From Euclidia mi (lineage: Eukaryota; Arthropoda; Insecta; Lepidoptera; Erebidae): DNA of 64,000 nt. A program made the translations under genes and the position numbers. The stretch covers positions 66,963,183 to 67,027,182 of the forward strand of contig OX123182.2 in the NCBI GenBank assembly GCA_944739405.2, in the 5' to 3' direction. Below the pieces are notes generated by a model. It saw nothing but the letters and a program-made list of their open reading frames with translations. It had not been told where the DNA came from and ran no database searches. Below are positions 11,642-22,196 of the stretch, in pieces (position 1 is the stretch's first letter; each line of letters opens with the position of its first letter).

Positions 11642-11812
11642 TAATTGGTAGGTTGCGTGTTGATATTTTGCAATGTTTTTATCAAAGAATTTGTTTTTAT
11701 CAATAATAAAACATTTTCCTCTTTAGTGACATCTGCAGTAACACCGAATTAACGGTATCTTAGCGTAGCTGTAAAGATTTAAAAACAATGTCACTTAAAT
11801 TTGCAGTCAACC
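11642..11812 (+). repeat. Dispersed repeat, copy also at 22028-22196
   Basis: Begins GGTTGCGTGTTGATATTTTG and ends TTTGCAGTCAACC. It matches 22028-22196 almost base for base over about 170 bp. It is non-coding and ends just before core unit 2. Confidence 0.75.
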
Positions 11813-11869
11813 TTCAACCAATGCCCCTTGTATACACAGAGAGGCGTGGCGTCGGTACAAATACATATA

Positions 11870-14800
11870 GTTAGTTTAGTTGGACGTGGGTTTTCTTTTT
11901 ATTTGGACCATTGTGCGTAAGTGGCGACTTGATTGACGCCGACTACTCATACCACCTTAGCTCCTTCCAGAAAGCCATTAGTTGGCTGATCTCGTTCAAA
12001 GCCTCACACATGGTTCTGGGGTTGTTCAGCAGCTTTGCCCGTTGATCGCTCACGTTTGTGCAGTGCAGAATGACGTGAGCGGGTGTTTCTTCGGTTTCCA
12101 TGCAGCCCCTGCACAGTGGGCTGCCCGTAACGCCTATGTTGAATAGGTGCTTGTTGAGTGGACAGTGGCAGGTTATTATGCCTGTCAGATGCTTAAGAGT
12201 TTTTCTGTTAGAATGCAGCAGCTTGTGCGAGAGTTGCTTGTTCAAGCGGGGGATAGCATCTTTTGTTTGTCTGCATTCTTTTATGTCTGCCCACTGTTTT
12301 TCATGTTCATGTGCGGTTCTCTCGCGTAGCCATGTTTTGAGTTGGCTTGCCGGTATCGGTACAATCGGCTCGGGTCCCATTATCATTGTGTCCGATCCTT
12401 GCCGTGCCAGTTGGTCTGCGGCGTCATTGCCTGCGGAGTTGCTGTGGCCTTTAATCCATTGCAGCGTAACCCGATTCTTCTCAGCAATCTTTTGCAGCTC
12501 TAGGTGGCATTCCATGATGAGGCCGCTGTTAAAGCAGTTGCTGCCGAGAGCTTGTAGTACAGAGACACTGACCGTGATAATGCGTATAGACATGTCACTT
12601 ACGTACCTAGACGCGATTGCTGTTGCAGCTCTTGTTATCCCAACGCACTCGGCTTGGAATATGGTGTTAAGAGTGCCAAGGGATGTTGAGATGTTGATAT
12701 TTAAGTCATGGGAGAATACGCCCGCACCTGTCCCACGCTTCGTTTTTGAGCCGTCTGTGTATACTCTGACTTCGTGTATACCAGAGCTGTCTTTGTGTTC
12801 CTCCTGTAATTGGATGCGATATTTTTTGTCAAAGACAAAGGTTTTAGGGATGAGATCGCAAGCGGCCTCTAGCATCGGGATCTCTTTGGTTAAGGTCCCT
12901 TTTAGGCGTGCGTGGGTTATTCGATCATCCTTTCTCCACAGCCCGAGCTTGTCTAGACGGATTGCTGCAGCACCAGCTTCCTGCTGGATCATTAGGTGCA
13001 GCGGTCTTAGGTCCAGTAGTATCTCCAAGGCGGCTGTTGGGGTGGTCTTCATGCAGCCTGTTGTGGCCAAGCAGGCTAGGCGTTGAAGGCTCTGTAGCTT
13101 TTTTGTGATTGTGCTTAGTTGTGTGCGTGGCCACCACACTACTGCACCATATGTAAGCATGGGGCGTATAATGGCAGTGTAGATCCACAGGGTGATAGAT
13201 GGTTTGAGACCCCATTTCTTACCTATGATTCTCCGACATTGCCAGAAGATTGTGCATGCTTTTGTAGTTTTAGTGCTGATATGCTTACCCCAGTTTAGCT
13301 TATGGTCAAGTATTACGCCCAAGTACTTGACTTCATTCGATAGGGTAAGCTCCGTTCCAAAGAGTTTTGGTGTTTTGCACATATGGGTATTCCTTTTGTT
13401 GGGGAAAAGTACTAGCTCCGTTTTGTTGGGGTTAACCGTCAGTTCATGTTGGTTGCACCATTCCTCCATGATCCTGATGGCTGCTTGCATCCGATTGCGG
13501 ATCGTGTCTTCTGAGTCACCTTTGATCAGGATGGTAATGTCGTCTGCATAGCCGACCGTGTAGAATCGTCTGTCGTTTAAGTTCCGTAACAGATCGTCCA
13601 CCACAATGTTCCATAACAGGGGTGAGAGTACACCTCCCTGAGGGCAGCCTTTTGCAACTATGCCCCTCGTGGTGGAGTTTACCGTGAATTGTATTGCCCT
13701 CTGTTTCAGCAGTTGATCAATCCAGCCACTAAGGGTTTGCTCAACTCCGAACTTTTCGAGGGCCCGGCTGATACTGTTGAACTTAGTTTTGTCGAAGGCA
13801 CCTTCTATGTCGATGAAGGCCCTCAGTGTCATTAACTTGTTGGTAAGCGCTGTTTCAATGGTTCCCACAACGGAATGCAGCGCCGATTCAGTTGACCTGC
13901 CACTTCTATAGGCGTGTTGATGTGTGTGTAATGGCTTGCGCAGTAATGCGCCCTCACGGAGGTGTCGGTCTGTAAGTCTCTCCAGCGTTTTCAGTAAGAA
14001 GGAGGTCAAGCTGATTGGTCTATATGCTTTCGCTTGTGAGTAGTCAGTTTTGCCAGGTTTTGGGAGGAATATGACTTTAACTTCCCTCCACCTGCAAGGT
14101 ATGTATCTATGTGCTATTGAGGCTCTGTTGATGTTGAGCAGGTGCGGCACAATCGTTGTGCATCCCCATTGTAGGAATGCTGGTATGATTTCATCCAAGC
14201 CTGCGGATTTGAATGCCTGGAAGCTGTTGATTGCCCATTTCAGCCGGTCTGTGGTGACCACATTTTCGGCTACCAGCCAGTCTGTTTGGGTCGGTGGTCT
14301 GTAGTCTGACTCGTCCCACAGACGGTCATTGGTTACTTCACAACCTGGGAAGTGAGTTTCAATTAGCACTTGGCTAATTTCAGCGTCCGTAGTTGCGTAG
14401 GTTCCATCTTGCTTTTTAATGGCGCCAAGGGTTTTGTTGCTGTCCTGAGACAAGATCTTTTTCACCCTGGCTGCTTCATTCGTGGTGTTAATGCCGCTGC
14501 AGAAACGCCGCCAGGACTCGCCTCTGCGGAATCTTATGCGTTTCTTGTAGTCTGACTGGGCTTCTTTGTATTTGAGCCAGTCTGCTTCCATTCTCGTGTT
14601 TTTAGTCCTGTTAAAGAGTTTCCTCAGGTTTTGCCTGAGTCCCTCTAGTTCTCTTCCCCACCACTGGGTTTTACTAGACGACTTTGGGAGTGTGGGTGCA
14701 CAGGCTTGCTGGTAACTTGTTTGTATACATTCTGTTAGTAAGTTGGTGTTATGCTCTATGTTGTCAGTGCTGGTTGACATGTCCTTGAAATAGGACCTGT

Positions 14801-15532
14801 CAACCTGTGATGCGAGAAGCGTCTTGTATTTCGCGATGTTTGTTCTGCGAGGGTTGCGCCTAGGTTGTGGGACGTTCTCTTGCACACGTATGTCATAGCA
14901 GATTCGTCTGTGGTCTGCAAAGGATGGCTCAGCGGACACATGCCAATTTGTGACAAGTTCCGTGGCCCCATCCGATGCTAGCGTGATGTCTACTATGGTT
15001 TGATATCTGGAGCTAACAAAGGTGGGCTCCGAACCGTTGTTAACTACAGATAGATTTGTTGAAAAGATATATTCAGTCAAGATCTCACCTCGTCTTTTAG
15101 CATCGGGGCTTCCCCACAGCGGATGGTGCGCGTTCGCGTCCGCCGAGACGATTACCTGCCAGCCGTGGTCCTCATAGTGCTGCACCAGCTCGGCCAGCTC
15201 TTTAGATGGGATGTCCTCATCGCCAGACATGTAGACCGAAGCTAGTACTAACATCTGTTTGTTGGGCCCTGTTTGGAGTCCTACGGCAGTGAGGTCTCTA
15301 GAACAGAAGTTGGTTAGCAGCAGTGCTGGTATTGTTCGTGGAATGTATATGCATGTTCTCGGTTTAATGACCGAGCAGTTGTGCAGTAGCTTACCTCCGA
15401 TGTTGTTTAAACCACATATTTTGTCGCCTCTAATCCACGGCTCCTGGATTAGGGCTATTGTCTGCTGATTAACCTCCAGCAGCCTGCGTAGGGTAGCCGT
15501 TGCAATTTGCTTATGCTGGAGGTTAGTTTGTT
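11870..15532 (-). mobile_element. LOA-like non-LTR retrotransposon, 5'-truncated
   Basis: A 3663-bp minus-strand insertion flanked by the 9-bp target duplication ATACATATA (11861-11869 and 15533-15541). Core unit 1 shows the unoccupied site at about 3140. It carries ORF2 and a short 3' UTR ending in TAAACTAAC without a poly-A run. ORF1 and the 5' UTR are missing, which fits truncation during reverse transcription. The reading frame is open to the element's very 5' edge. Confidence 0.9.
11943..15530 (-). CDS. LINE ORF2: endonuclease, reverse transcriptase, RNase H (LOA-like)
   Basis: An uninterrupted frame of 1195 codons runs from the element's 5' edge to a stop at 11943; the first ATG is at 15254 (1103 aa). 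Counting from that ATG, the order is: the rest of an AP-type endonuclease whose start lies upstream of the ATG (the ALIQEPW motif is before it), a reverse transcriptase with DIEGAFD and GYADD (about residue 568), an RNase H domain starting VYTDGSK (about 829), and a C-terminal Cys/His cluster (HCPLNKH ... CRGC ... HVILHC, about 1030-1070). The endonuclease-RT-RNase H order and the ALIQEPW motif fit the LOA clade; R1-type relatives are the alternative. No stop or frameshift is visible, but without ORF1 or a promoter the copy is probably immobile. It acts in target-primed reverse transcription. Confidence 0.85.
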   Translation of the reverse strand, partial: QTNLQHKQIATATLRRLLEVNQQTIALIQEPWIRGDKICGLNNIGGKLLHNCSVIKPRTCIYIPRTIPALLLTNFCSRDLTAVGLQTGPNKQMLVLASVYMSGDEDIPSKELAELVQHYEDHGWQVIVSADANAHHPLWGSPDAKRRGEILTEYIFSTNLSVVNNGSEPTFVSSRYQTIVDITLASDGATELVTNWHVSAEPSFADHRRICYDIRVQENVPQPRRNPRRTNIAKYKTLLASQVDRSYFKDMSTSTDNIEHNTNLLTECIQTSYQQACAPTLPKSSSKTQWWGRELEGLRQNLRKLFNRTKNTRMEADWLKYKEAQSDYKKRIRFRRGESWRRFCSGINTTNEAARVKKILSQDSNKTLGAIKKQDGTYATTDAEISQVLIETHFPGCEVTNDRLWDESDYRPPTQTDWLVAENVVTTDRLKWAINSFQAFKSAGLDEIIPAFLQWGCTTIVPHLLNINRASIAHRYIPCRWREVKVIFLPKPGKTDYSQAKAYRPISLTSFLLKTLERLTDRHLREGALLRKPLHTHQHAYRSGRSTESALHSVVGTIETALTNKLMTLRAFIDIEGAFDKTKFNSISRALEKFGVEQTLSGWIDQLLKQRAIQFTVNSTTRGIVAKGCPQGGVLSPLLWNIVVDDLLRNLNDRRFYTVGYADDITILIKGDSEDTIRNRMQAAIRIMEEWCNQHELTVNPNKTELVLFPNKRNTHMCKTPKLFGTELTLSNEVKYLGVILDHKLNWGKHISTKTTKACTIFWQCRRIIGKKWGLKPSITLWIYTAIIRPMLTYGAVVWWPRTQLSTITKKLQSLQRLACLATTGCMKTTPTAALEILLDLRPLHLMIQQEAGAAAIRLDKLGLWRKDDRITHARLKGTLTKEIPMLEAACDLIPKTFVFDKKYRIQLQEEHKDSSGIHEVRVYTDGSKTKRGTGAGVFSHDLNINISTSLGTLNTIFQAECVGITRAATAIASRYVSDMSIRIITVSVSVLQALGSNCFNSGLIMECHLELQKIAEKNRVTLQWIKGHSNSAGNDAADQLARQGSDTMIMGPEPIVPIPASQLKTWLRERTAHEHEKQWADIKECRQTKDAIPRLNKQLSHKLLHSNRKTLKHLTGIITCHCPLNKHLFNIGVTGSPLCRGCMETEETPAHVILHCTNVSDQRAKLLNNPRTMCEALNEISQLMAFWKELRWYE

Positions 15533-16544
15533 ATACATATATGACTACAAAAATATATTCAACTCGTTGGTAACTGAACGACACAGTTATCCGTCTTAAG
15601 GTTACTAATTAACTGCCTGGAACGATGTTTCATGTCAAGGGATACGTTAACTATCACCACAATACCTTCAGCAATAATTTAATATAGTATTTTATTGTTT
15701 TTTTAAACAATTGTATTATATTAAGAGTATTATCACCTTAAGAATTAACGCTTGGCATGTATGTATATCGCTATAACTGAAATACTTTCTTTACTGGAGA
15801 TAAAACTACATGTAATATGCATTTTTAAGATAGCAAAGTGGTAGACTATTTTGAGTCTGCTTTTTGAACTCGATATCGATTTCTATAGTGCAATTGAAAC
15901 TATGTCAAAGCTAAAATGGGTCACGAAAATATTATCTGATTGAGGATTGTATACGTAGGACTTTATTCTGTACTTGAGAGGTGGTTGAGTTTTTAAAATC
16001 TGCTTTTAATGAGATTTTTAAAAAATAAAGAAAAAAGCGATTTTTAAGCACTAGCGTGCTTAAATTCTTAAAGTTGCATGTCTGCGGTTTTGACGTCATA
16101 TGTCATATAGAGTATTATTAATCTATATAAATAAAATTGAATCTCCGAAATGTTTGCACGCGCATAACTTCGAAGCGACTACAAGAAAATGGATAAACCT
16201 TTGTTTTATGTGTTCGTTATTGTCAGGAGAAGGTTTGGATGAAAAATAGATATATGGCGGAACGAAATTCGCCGGGTCAGCTAGTAATAACTATTTTATA
16301 GTATAACGGGTTTAAAGTCAAATTAAAACCGCTTAAACAATAAACGTGAAATTCTCGTAGTAATTTCATTTTATACCCTGAGTTAAGTTTGATTCTCTAT
16401 AATAATAGTATTTTTATCGATTTCATAGACCGAAACTTAATGGAGTTATGAATACATAAATACCACTTTGTTTAAATTGCGCATTATCACTGTAGAATTA
16501 TCCGATTAGCATTATTTATTATTATTATAAATACATACATACAT

Positions 16545-17390
16545 ACATAGACTCACGCCTGTTTCCCCGAAGGGGTAGGCAGAGGCATATTAAACGCCCA
16601 CTTTTCGCCAGTGTTTTGATCCCACGTAATAGGTGGCGAGCCTATTGCCGCTTATTGGGACATTTTGTTTGCCAGAGCCTCGTCCGTTGATCGGCAGGTG
16701 CACCACTTGCAGGTGAGGTTGGCTTGGGACCCTTTTTTTTTTTTTTTTTTGTTTTACGAGGTGGAAAATCCCTTCGGATCTCCGACTCTTGGGGGAAATA
16801 AGAGCCGGAGTATGTGGTGTTTCCACTAAAAACCACCTCGACTTCCGCCATGTACCCGTGTGTCGGAGGGTGGGGCATCACCAAAGCACTCGTCGCCACC
16901 CTCCGACGGGTATTGGCCCGCCAGATGGTCAGGCGGGCCCCGAATAAAACCCCCTTGGTGACGGATGAAGATGTTGGACTCCGCCGCCAAAACGCCCAGC
17001 GGCCGCAGAGGATAGGGAGGACGGCAACGCAACACCGCATCTCCTCTTCCTCTGCGGCCCCACCGCGACGCATCGAATGGTGCGCCCCCATTTGGTCGCG
17101 GGAGATAGGGCGCGCGGCAACGCAACACCGACACGCCTCTCCTCCCGCGACCGCACCCGACTGCAAGGGACAGACAGAACTGTCCCTCGCACCCGCACCG
17201 TTGGACGCATCCTGCGCAGGCCCCTCCAAGCCCACGCGGAGCGTCCCCTCCTGGATCCCTCTTAGCTTCACCGCGGGTGACCAATCCACGGTTACTGAGC
17301 CCCCCCACCACGACAAGGTGGAGATCCCACGGGGGGGTGGCTTGGGACCCTGAGTTCTTGGTGGGAACCCTATGCACCGATTATTATCCA
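16545..17390. repeat. SINE-tail repeat in core unit 2, split by a GC-rich retroposon
   Basis: 16545-16665 contains GACTCACGCCTGTTTCCCCG, GGGGTAGGCAGAGG and GGCGAGCCTATTGCCG, the lepidopteran SINE tail read in reverse. The sequence continues beyond the insertion at 17351-17390. Confidence 0.55.
16733..17338 (-). mobile_element. GC-rich retroposon with poly-A tail and 12-bp target duplication
   Basis: A 606-bp insertion flanked on both sides by GGCTTGGGACCC (16721-16732 and 17339-17350). The plus strand starts with a run of about 17 Ts, a poly-A tail on the minus strand. It is strikingly GC-rich against AT-rich surroundings and includes an internal near-duplication (GGCAACGCAACACCG at about 17021 and 17118). 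Long open frames exist in several frames, as expected for GC-rich DNA, and none matches a family I know. It is most likely the 5'-truncated 3' end of a LINE; a processed pseudogene is the alternative. Confidence 0.75.
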
Positions 17391-17792
17391 TCGTAGAAAT
17401 ACCAAAATGAATACCTTAAAACCTACATAAATTCTTACGCACAGATACAGCTTTGTTTAAAATAAATGAAAAATGTTTTCTCGCCTAAAGTCACGTGTTA
17501 TTTTTTATATCTACTTGAAATAGTTTAACCGCGCTAGAGTTACATAAATAACAGTGAAATACCTATATAATAACTTTAATAAGCTAGAAAGGCAAACACA
17601 AAATTAGTTCGGAAACGACCCACCAGAACCAATGGTAATATGCGTGTGATTCAGATTTAAGCGAATATATTTTTATGACATTCTTTATCGGTAAAGAAAG
17701 ATACCTCCATCATTATTTTATATTTAAACACTCTAAAATTGCTAATATTAATTAATAAAATATAAAAAATTTACGAGCGCTATTTTAAATGT

Positions 17793-17843
17793 CGAAACGC
17801 AACACTATTGCCTACCAGGAGAAGCCAATAGCGTTGCGTTTCG
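17793..17843. repeat. 18-bp-arm hairpin
   Basis: CGAAACGCAACACTATTG (17793-17810) and its reverse complement with one mismatch (17826-17843) flank a 15-nt loop. It might be a transposon terminal structure; no partner was found. Confidence 0.7.
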
Positions 17844-19486
17844 CTGGACCCCAGTGACGACACGGCTCGCAGAAGGATATGTCAAAAGTGTCAAAACAGT
17901 ACCAGACATTTGACAAAGATGTCAAAACATGTGACAGAATTGACAGTTAAAAACTCAAACGTTGAGAACGCTGACGTAACCACAAAGCGCTAAAATGGGG
18001 TCGTTTAAGGCGCTGTTATACCTCAGAAGCCGTGAAACACCAAATGTTTTGTCGCGCATCTAGCCATAACGGTACATATTACAAACTAGCAAAAATTTGA
18101 GCTTAAAGTCAAAAGTCTGAACAAAAGACTTTTGAAAGAATTTTTCATGTACGTAAAATAGAATCACGGTAAAAAAATCACAAAATCGAGGCAGAAAATA
18201 ATCTTTCGTCTCACTGTTTGCAATATTTTGATCGTAAGCTGTCATATTTTTTTTGATAATATTGTAGGAAATCTAATGAACTAAAGAATTACCCTATTTA
18301 TTTTCATATTATACGTGTATATTTTGTAAAATTAAATAAAATCTGCCAAACGTCTATGATTTTGACGCTCGGTAGATCCCATCAATATCAAACGCTTCAG
18401 CAATTTAAACCTTATTAGCATAAGCGGTGTACTGAGTGTCAGTTGCTAGTTTACGCCCCGCCCAGACCTCATCATTCGGCTATGAGCCCTGTGAGAGATA
18501 GGTCATGTCGCTTGCGTCTCCGCTGCACGAAATTTTACGTAAACCTGTTTGTTATTATAATACGCCGATTTGAGTTCGTAATTTCATGTTTTATGTTATA
18601 GACTGAATATTTTGAATCAAATAGGCTTTTCATGTAACTATGGGCACATATAATTAGGACCTAAGTTTATACTCTTGTTGCGTTTAATGTGTTATTGTTT
18701 CTGTGCTTATAAATATATAATTAGAAGAATAAAATATGGACAATTAGAGAAATGAAGTTCTACGAAGGATTTGTACAAGAAAGCGTCGTAATAAAATAGA
18801 AATTCATCCATGGCCAAGTGATTATGAAATATGTAACATTTTTACACAAATTATTTTCATAAGAGTATTTTATGACTAACTATGTTACTTATATATTATC
18901 GATTATGCATAATATAATTATATAAATTATTCTCACAATACATAGCTGCCACAGTTTTCAATTTTTGAAAGAGTAATAACATAAAATCGAATCATTTTAT
19001 GTACCTATATTTCAAATTCATTAGCTTGTCAGAGCGCCTGGAGCGCTAAGATGCCGCCACGGCGAACAATAATAATGACAGCGCTAATATGGCGCTCCAC
19101 AATCCGCACACAAGCGGTAACGAATGTTGTATTATTGTGTTTTGAACATAAACCTTTTTAGGTACATCAGGTAAAACTTTGATTATTCATAAACTATTAG
19201 GTATGTCTCAGTACATATAATATCTTTTTAATTTCTAAAATCAATAATTTATACGTAAGAAGGTAACTTCTCTGTTTGCTATAACACAAGATAAAGTATT
19301 TTTTTAATAATAAAGTACGTAACTAATTATCATTATTGTAATTACAGTGAAGTTAAAGATAACAGTTCTGCAACGTCTTACACACATTTGACTTCAGTCA
19401 TTTCTAACACGATCTGTTCAAGAGCTAGCCAAGAAAAGCCAAACAATTTTTTTAACAAATTTGACTCAAATTCCGTAGTGATAAGC
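17844..19486. other. No gene seen
   Basis: AT-rich, with several TGTCAAAA-like repeats near 17880-17960. No supportable frame or known repeat. It may include decayed 5' sequence of whatever carried the YqaJ pseudogene. Confidence 0.4.
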
Positions 19487-20313
19487 AAAAATTACAAGAG
19501 GGATAGCAGTGACTGGTTCGAATTGCGTAAGAATATGTTGACAGATTGAAATTTTTTATAGTGGTAAAAAGAAGAGATAACAGCAGTAAAGCCAACTTAG
19601 TAAAAAATATTTTGTACAAATAAAATATTTGCAATGTAAAATCAGTTGCGCATGGAATCTAAAACGAACAACTGGCTTTGCAACAACTGGCGAAGCAAGA
19701 AAATGTAACAATCGAGCCTTGTGGATTATTCAATTATTGGTGCCACGCCAGATGGATTAATAGGTCCAAACACGATTGTGGAAATTTAATGTTCTAAAGT
19801 TGCCTATAAGAATGGCCTGGAGAATAGTATAATAGCAAATAAAATACAAATATGGAAACATGATAAAAAAGTGAACTGACTAGTCTAAACAAATATTGTA
19901 ATTGTTATTACCAAATTCAGGGGCAACGCCACGTTACACGCAAACAAAAGTGTTTATTTGCTGTATGGAGTGGCGAAAGTATACCACTAAAAATAGAAAT
20001 TATAGAAAGAGATGATGTTTTCTGGGAGAAGCTTGTGGCGTTTTATATGAATTGGCAGTTGCCTGAAATTGTTGATTCTCGTCAAGCTCAAGGGATGGCA
20101 TTGCGAGATCACGGAGAGGAAAATGTTTCATCAGTGCTTGAAATTTCTACAATACCAAGCCGTAAAAGGAAAGTAAATAAAACTGTGCCTCGTGAACAAC
20201 AGCAAATAATAAGTATTGAAGCCTTATCACCTCACACACTGCCTTTAACATTCGATGAGAATAAAGAAAATCTGCCGGGTTGTAGCAGACAGCTAACTCT
20301 TGATGAGCTGTAA
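19487..20313 (+). pseudogene. YqaJ-type (lambda-exonuclease-like) nuclease, degenerate
   Basis: In conceptual translation across frames, WFELRKNMLT is followed by an ALQQLAKQENV-TIEPCGLF stretch, then GATPDGLIGPNTIVEI, then YYQIQGQ, then SGESIPLKIEIIERDDVFW and a basic tail. This is the order of the PD-(D/E)XK nuclease of YqaJ viral-recombinase proteins: Asp of PDG, Glu of VEI, then Lys, then the QIQGQ helix. The codon expected for the catalytic lysine after VEI is TAA, a short deletion joins the CGLF and DYS segments in different frames, and more stops and frameshifts occur. The last 93 codons (20035-20313) remain open to a stop. Insect YqaJ-like genes are usually regarded as acquired from viruses or transposons; that origin is general knowledge, not shown here. 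Confidence 0.75.
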
Positions 20314-21317
20314 ACTCTGTATTTCGTTAATAAATTATAAATGAATATAAATAAATATCTTTTAATATTTATTTTCTTTGAAACAACACATATTTGAAGC
20401 GAAAGAATTTTTTTATATTTTTCCATACAAACATGTATGAGGAGAGCTAACGAAAAAGCAGTAACTCAAATTCTAATTCTATAATTTTCTAAGCGACACA
20501 GCAGTATCTCATGAATAAGGTATATCCACATATATTTTTGATGTTTCATCTATTTTGAAAAATAATAATGGGTTGGGTTTCGAAACGAGTCGCCTGAATT
20601 TGAGGGTATTGGTAGTGTAGAGGGCTTAAGGTAGTTCGTTTTAATCCCCTAAAAGTAATTTTGGCTGCCGGAGTTGCGTCTAAATATTTTTAAACAATTT
20701 CCAAAATTTCATAAATACTTCGGCAATTATGCAAAACGGAACATAGTTTTTATACTTTAGTACAGTTTTACAAATGTAATTTTTAGGTTTTATGTGAAAA
20801 ACGTGAAACGGAACGCAAAACTGCCATCTTGGAATGATCATATTGTCAGCTAATGTCAAATTTGTGCGTCATTGCTTTCGAGTGCCTTGGGTTAGGTGCG
20901 ACTGTAATAAGTAAATAAATAGGTTATGTTAGGTTCTCTTTTGACCCTTAATCCGAAAAAAGGAGCCCTTCGCAGGGCTCGGACAACCTTAGTTTATTAA
21001 ACTAGTGTGATGAATATGGAAGTTGGCAGTGCCATACACACCGATGTTTTAAGATTTTTTTTTTCAGAGGAAACCAAGTATTTCCGGCAAGTGAAAATGG
21101 TGAGGGGGGTTTCAAGACCTCCGCTGCTCCCTCTCCAATCACTCACAACCCCTAAAAACGGCGACGTATTTCGAAACCTTTGCCATCATAATTATACCTA
21201 TAATAACAATAAACATCCATAAATAAATAAAAGAAATCAAATTTTACTAAACTTCAATTATCTCGTAACTCGCTTTAGTTGAGATACGGCTTTTGCGCTT
21301 AGTAGAGCCGTATTGTG
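20314..21317. other. No gene seen
   Basis: AT-rich. 20920-20952 (GGTTATGTTAGGTTCTCTTT onwards) recurs inverted at about 44018-44052, so it belongs to a dispersed repeat. Nothing else was recognised. Confidence 0.4.
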
Positions 21318-21535
21318 TTTTTAGGATACCGTAGCCAAAAAGTTTAAAAACGGAACCCTTATAGTTCGCAATGTCTTCAATGTTTCCCGTATGTCACAGC
21401 CAATTTATTGCAAAACAGATTTGAAAACTGGCAGGAATGGAATTAGATGTAGGTATTCTATGAACTGCTTCACTATTTTTATACAAAAACAAAACAAACA
21501 TAATAATGGCCTCTCCATACATGGAACTGACTTAA
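21318..21535 (+). repeat. Fragment of a second GGTTCCGTA-family subfamily
   Basis: Starts GGATACCGTAGCCAAAAAG with a following ACGGAACCCTTATAG, then GTATGTCACAGCC and TATTCTATGAACTGC. This is the left end of a sister subfamily of the composite element, common in Lepidoptera. The right end is missing. Confidence 0.6.
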
Positions 21536-22027
21536 TTTTATCTTACGGCACGTAGGTATTTACCTACTTTCGTCAACATTTAATACCTATAACGTCTAAT
21601 GTAAACCAGTTTTGCTCATGGCTTCACTGAGAACAAAAATTGCACTATGCCTATATTGTACAAACAGATTGATGTATGTAATATAAATTTTAATATCAGT
21701 ATCTCAATTCAATATGCTAAAACGTTTGGCTTGCGATTTTGATATATTGGAATACGGATGTCGCCAGAATACGGCCGCACGCGACCAGAATGAAGGGGGG
21801 CGCCCCGCAGTAGACGGAGCTAAGCTCCCTTCACCTCCCCTGCTTCACCCCCTCAGTTACCAAAACAGTCGCTTAGGACAGCGCCTTAAACCAGCGTTAT
21901 GTCATTGCAATGTTCAACATTTAATTTTAAATAAATGTTGACTTCTCCACGACTAATATTTTGTTTACGGTATCATGTTAACATAAACACGACAGCAACA
22001 ATAAAAAAAGTCATGCATATTCCCTAT
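21536..22027. other. No gene seen; short GC-rich patch
   Basis: 21780-21860 is locally GC-rich in AT-rich surroundings. An open frame there has no recognisable motif. Confidence 0.35.
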
Positions 22028-22196
22028 TGGTGGGTTGCGTGTTGATATTTTGCAATGTTTTTATCATAGAATTTGTTTTTATCAATAATAAAACATTTTC
22101 CTCGTTAGTGACATCTCCAGTAACAACGAATTAACGGTATCTTAGCGTAGCTGTAAAGATTTAAATACAATGTCACTTAAATTTGCAGTCAACCCG
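22028..22196 (+). repeat. Dispersed repeat, second copy of 11642-11812
   Basis: Near-identical to 11642-11812 (GGTTGCGTGTTGATATTTTG to TTTGCAGTCAACC). The flanks differ at both ends. Confidence 0.75.

Larger units (their letters stand above)
11828..17634 (+). repeat. Core repeat unit 2, broken by two insertions
   Basis: The core pieces are 11828-11869, 15542-16510 and 17400-17634, collinear with unit 1. The LOA-like LINE (11870-15532) and a SINE-tail/retroposon block (about 16511-17399) are inserted. It supplies related empty sites for the composite element copy 2, the VNTR insertion and the SINE of unit 1. Confidence 0.7.

Noticed and set aside
12100..13086. 328-codon plus-strand frame
   Set aside because: It is antisense to the LOA-like ORF2, which has ordered RT and RNase H motifs. 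The plus-strand peptide has none.
16642..17391. Long overlapping frames on both strands
   Set aside because: They lie in the GC-rich retroposon, where stops are rare by composition, and cross its poly-A tail and target duplication.
20035..20313. Intact 92-residue gene
   Set aside because: It is the C-terminal remnant of the YqaJ-type frame, whose upstream part has stops and frameshifts.
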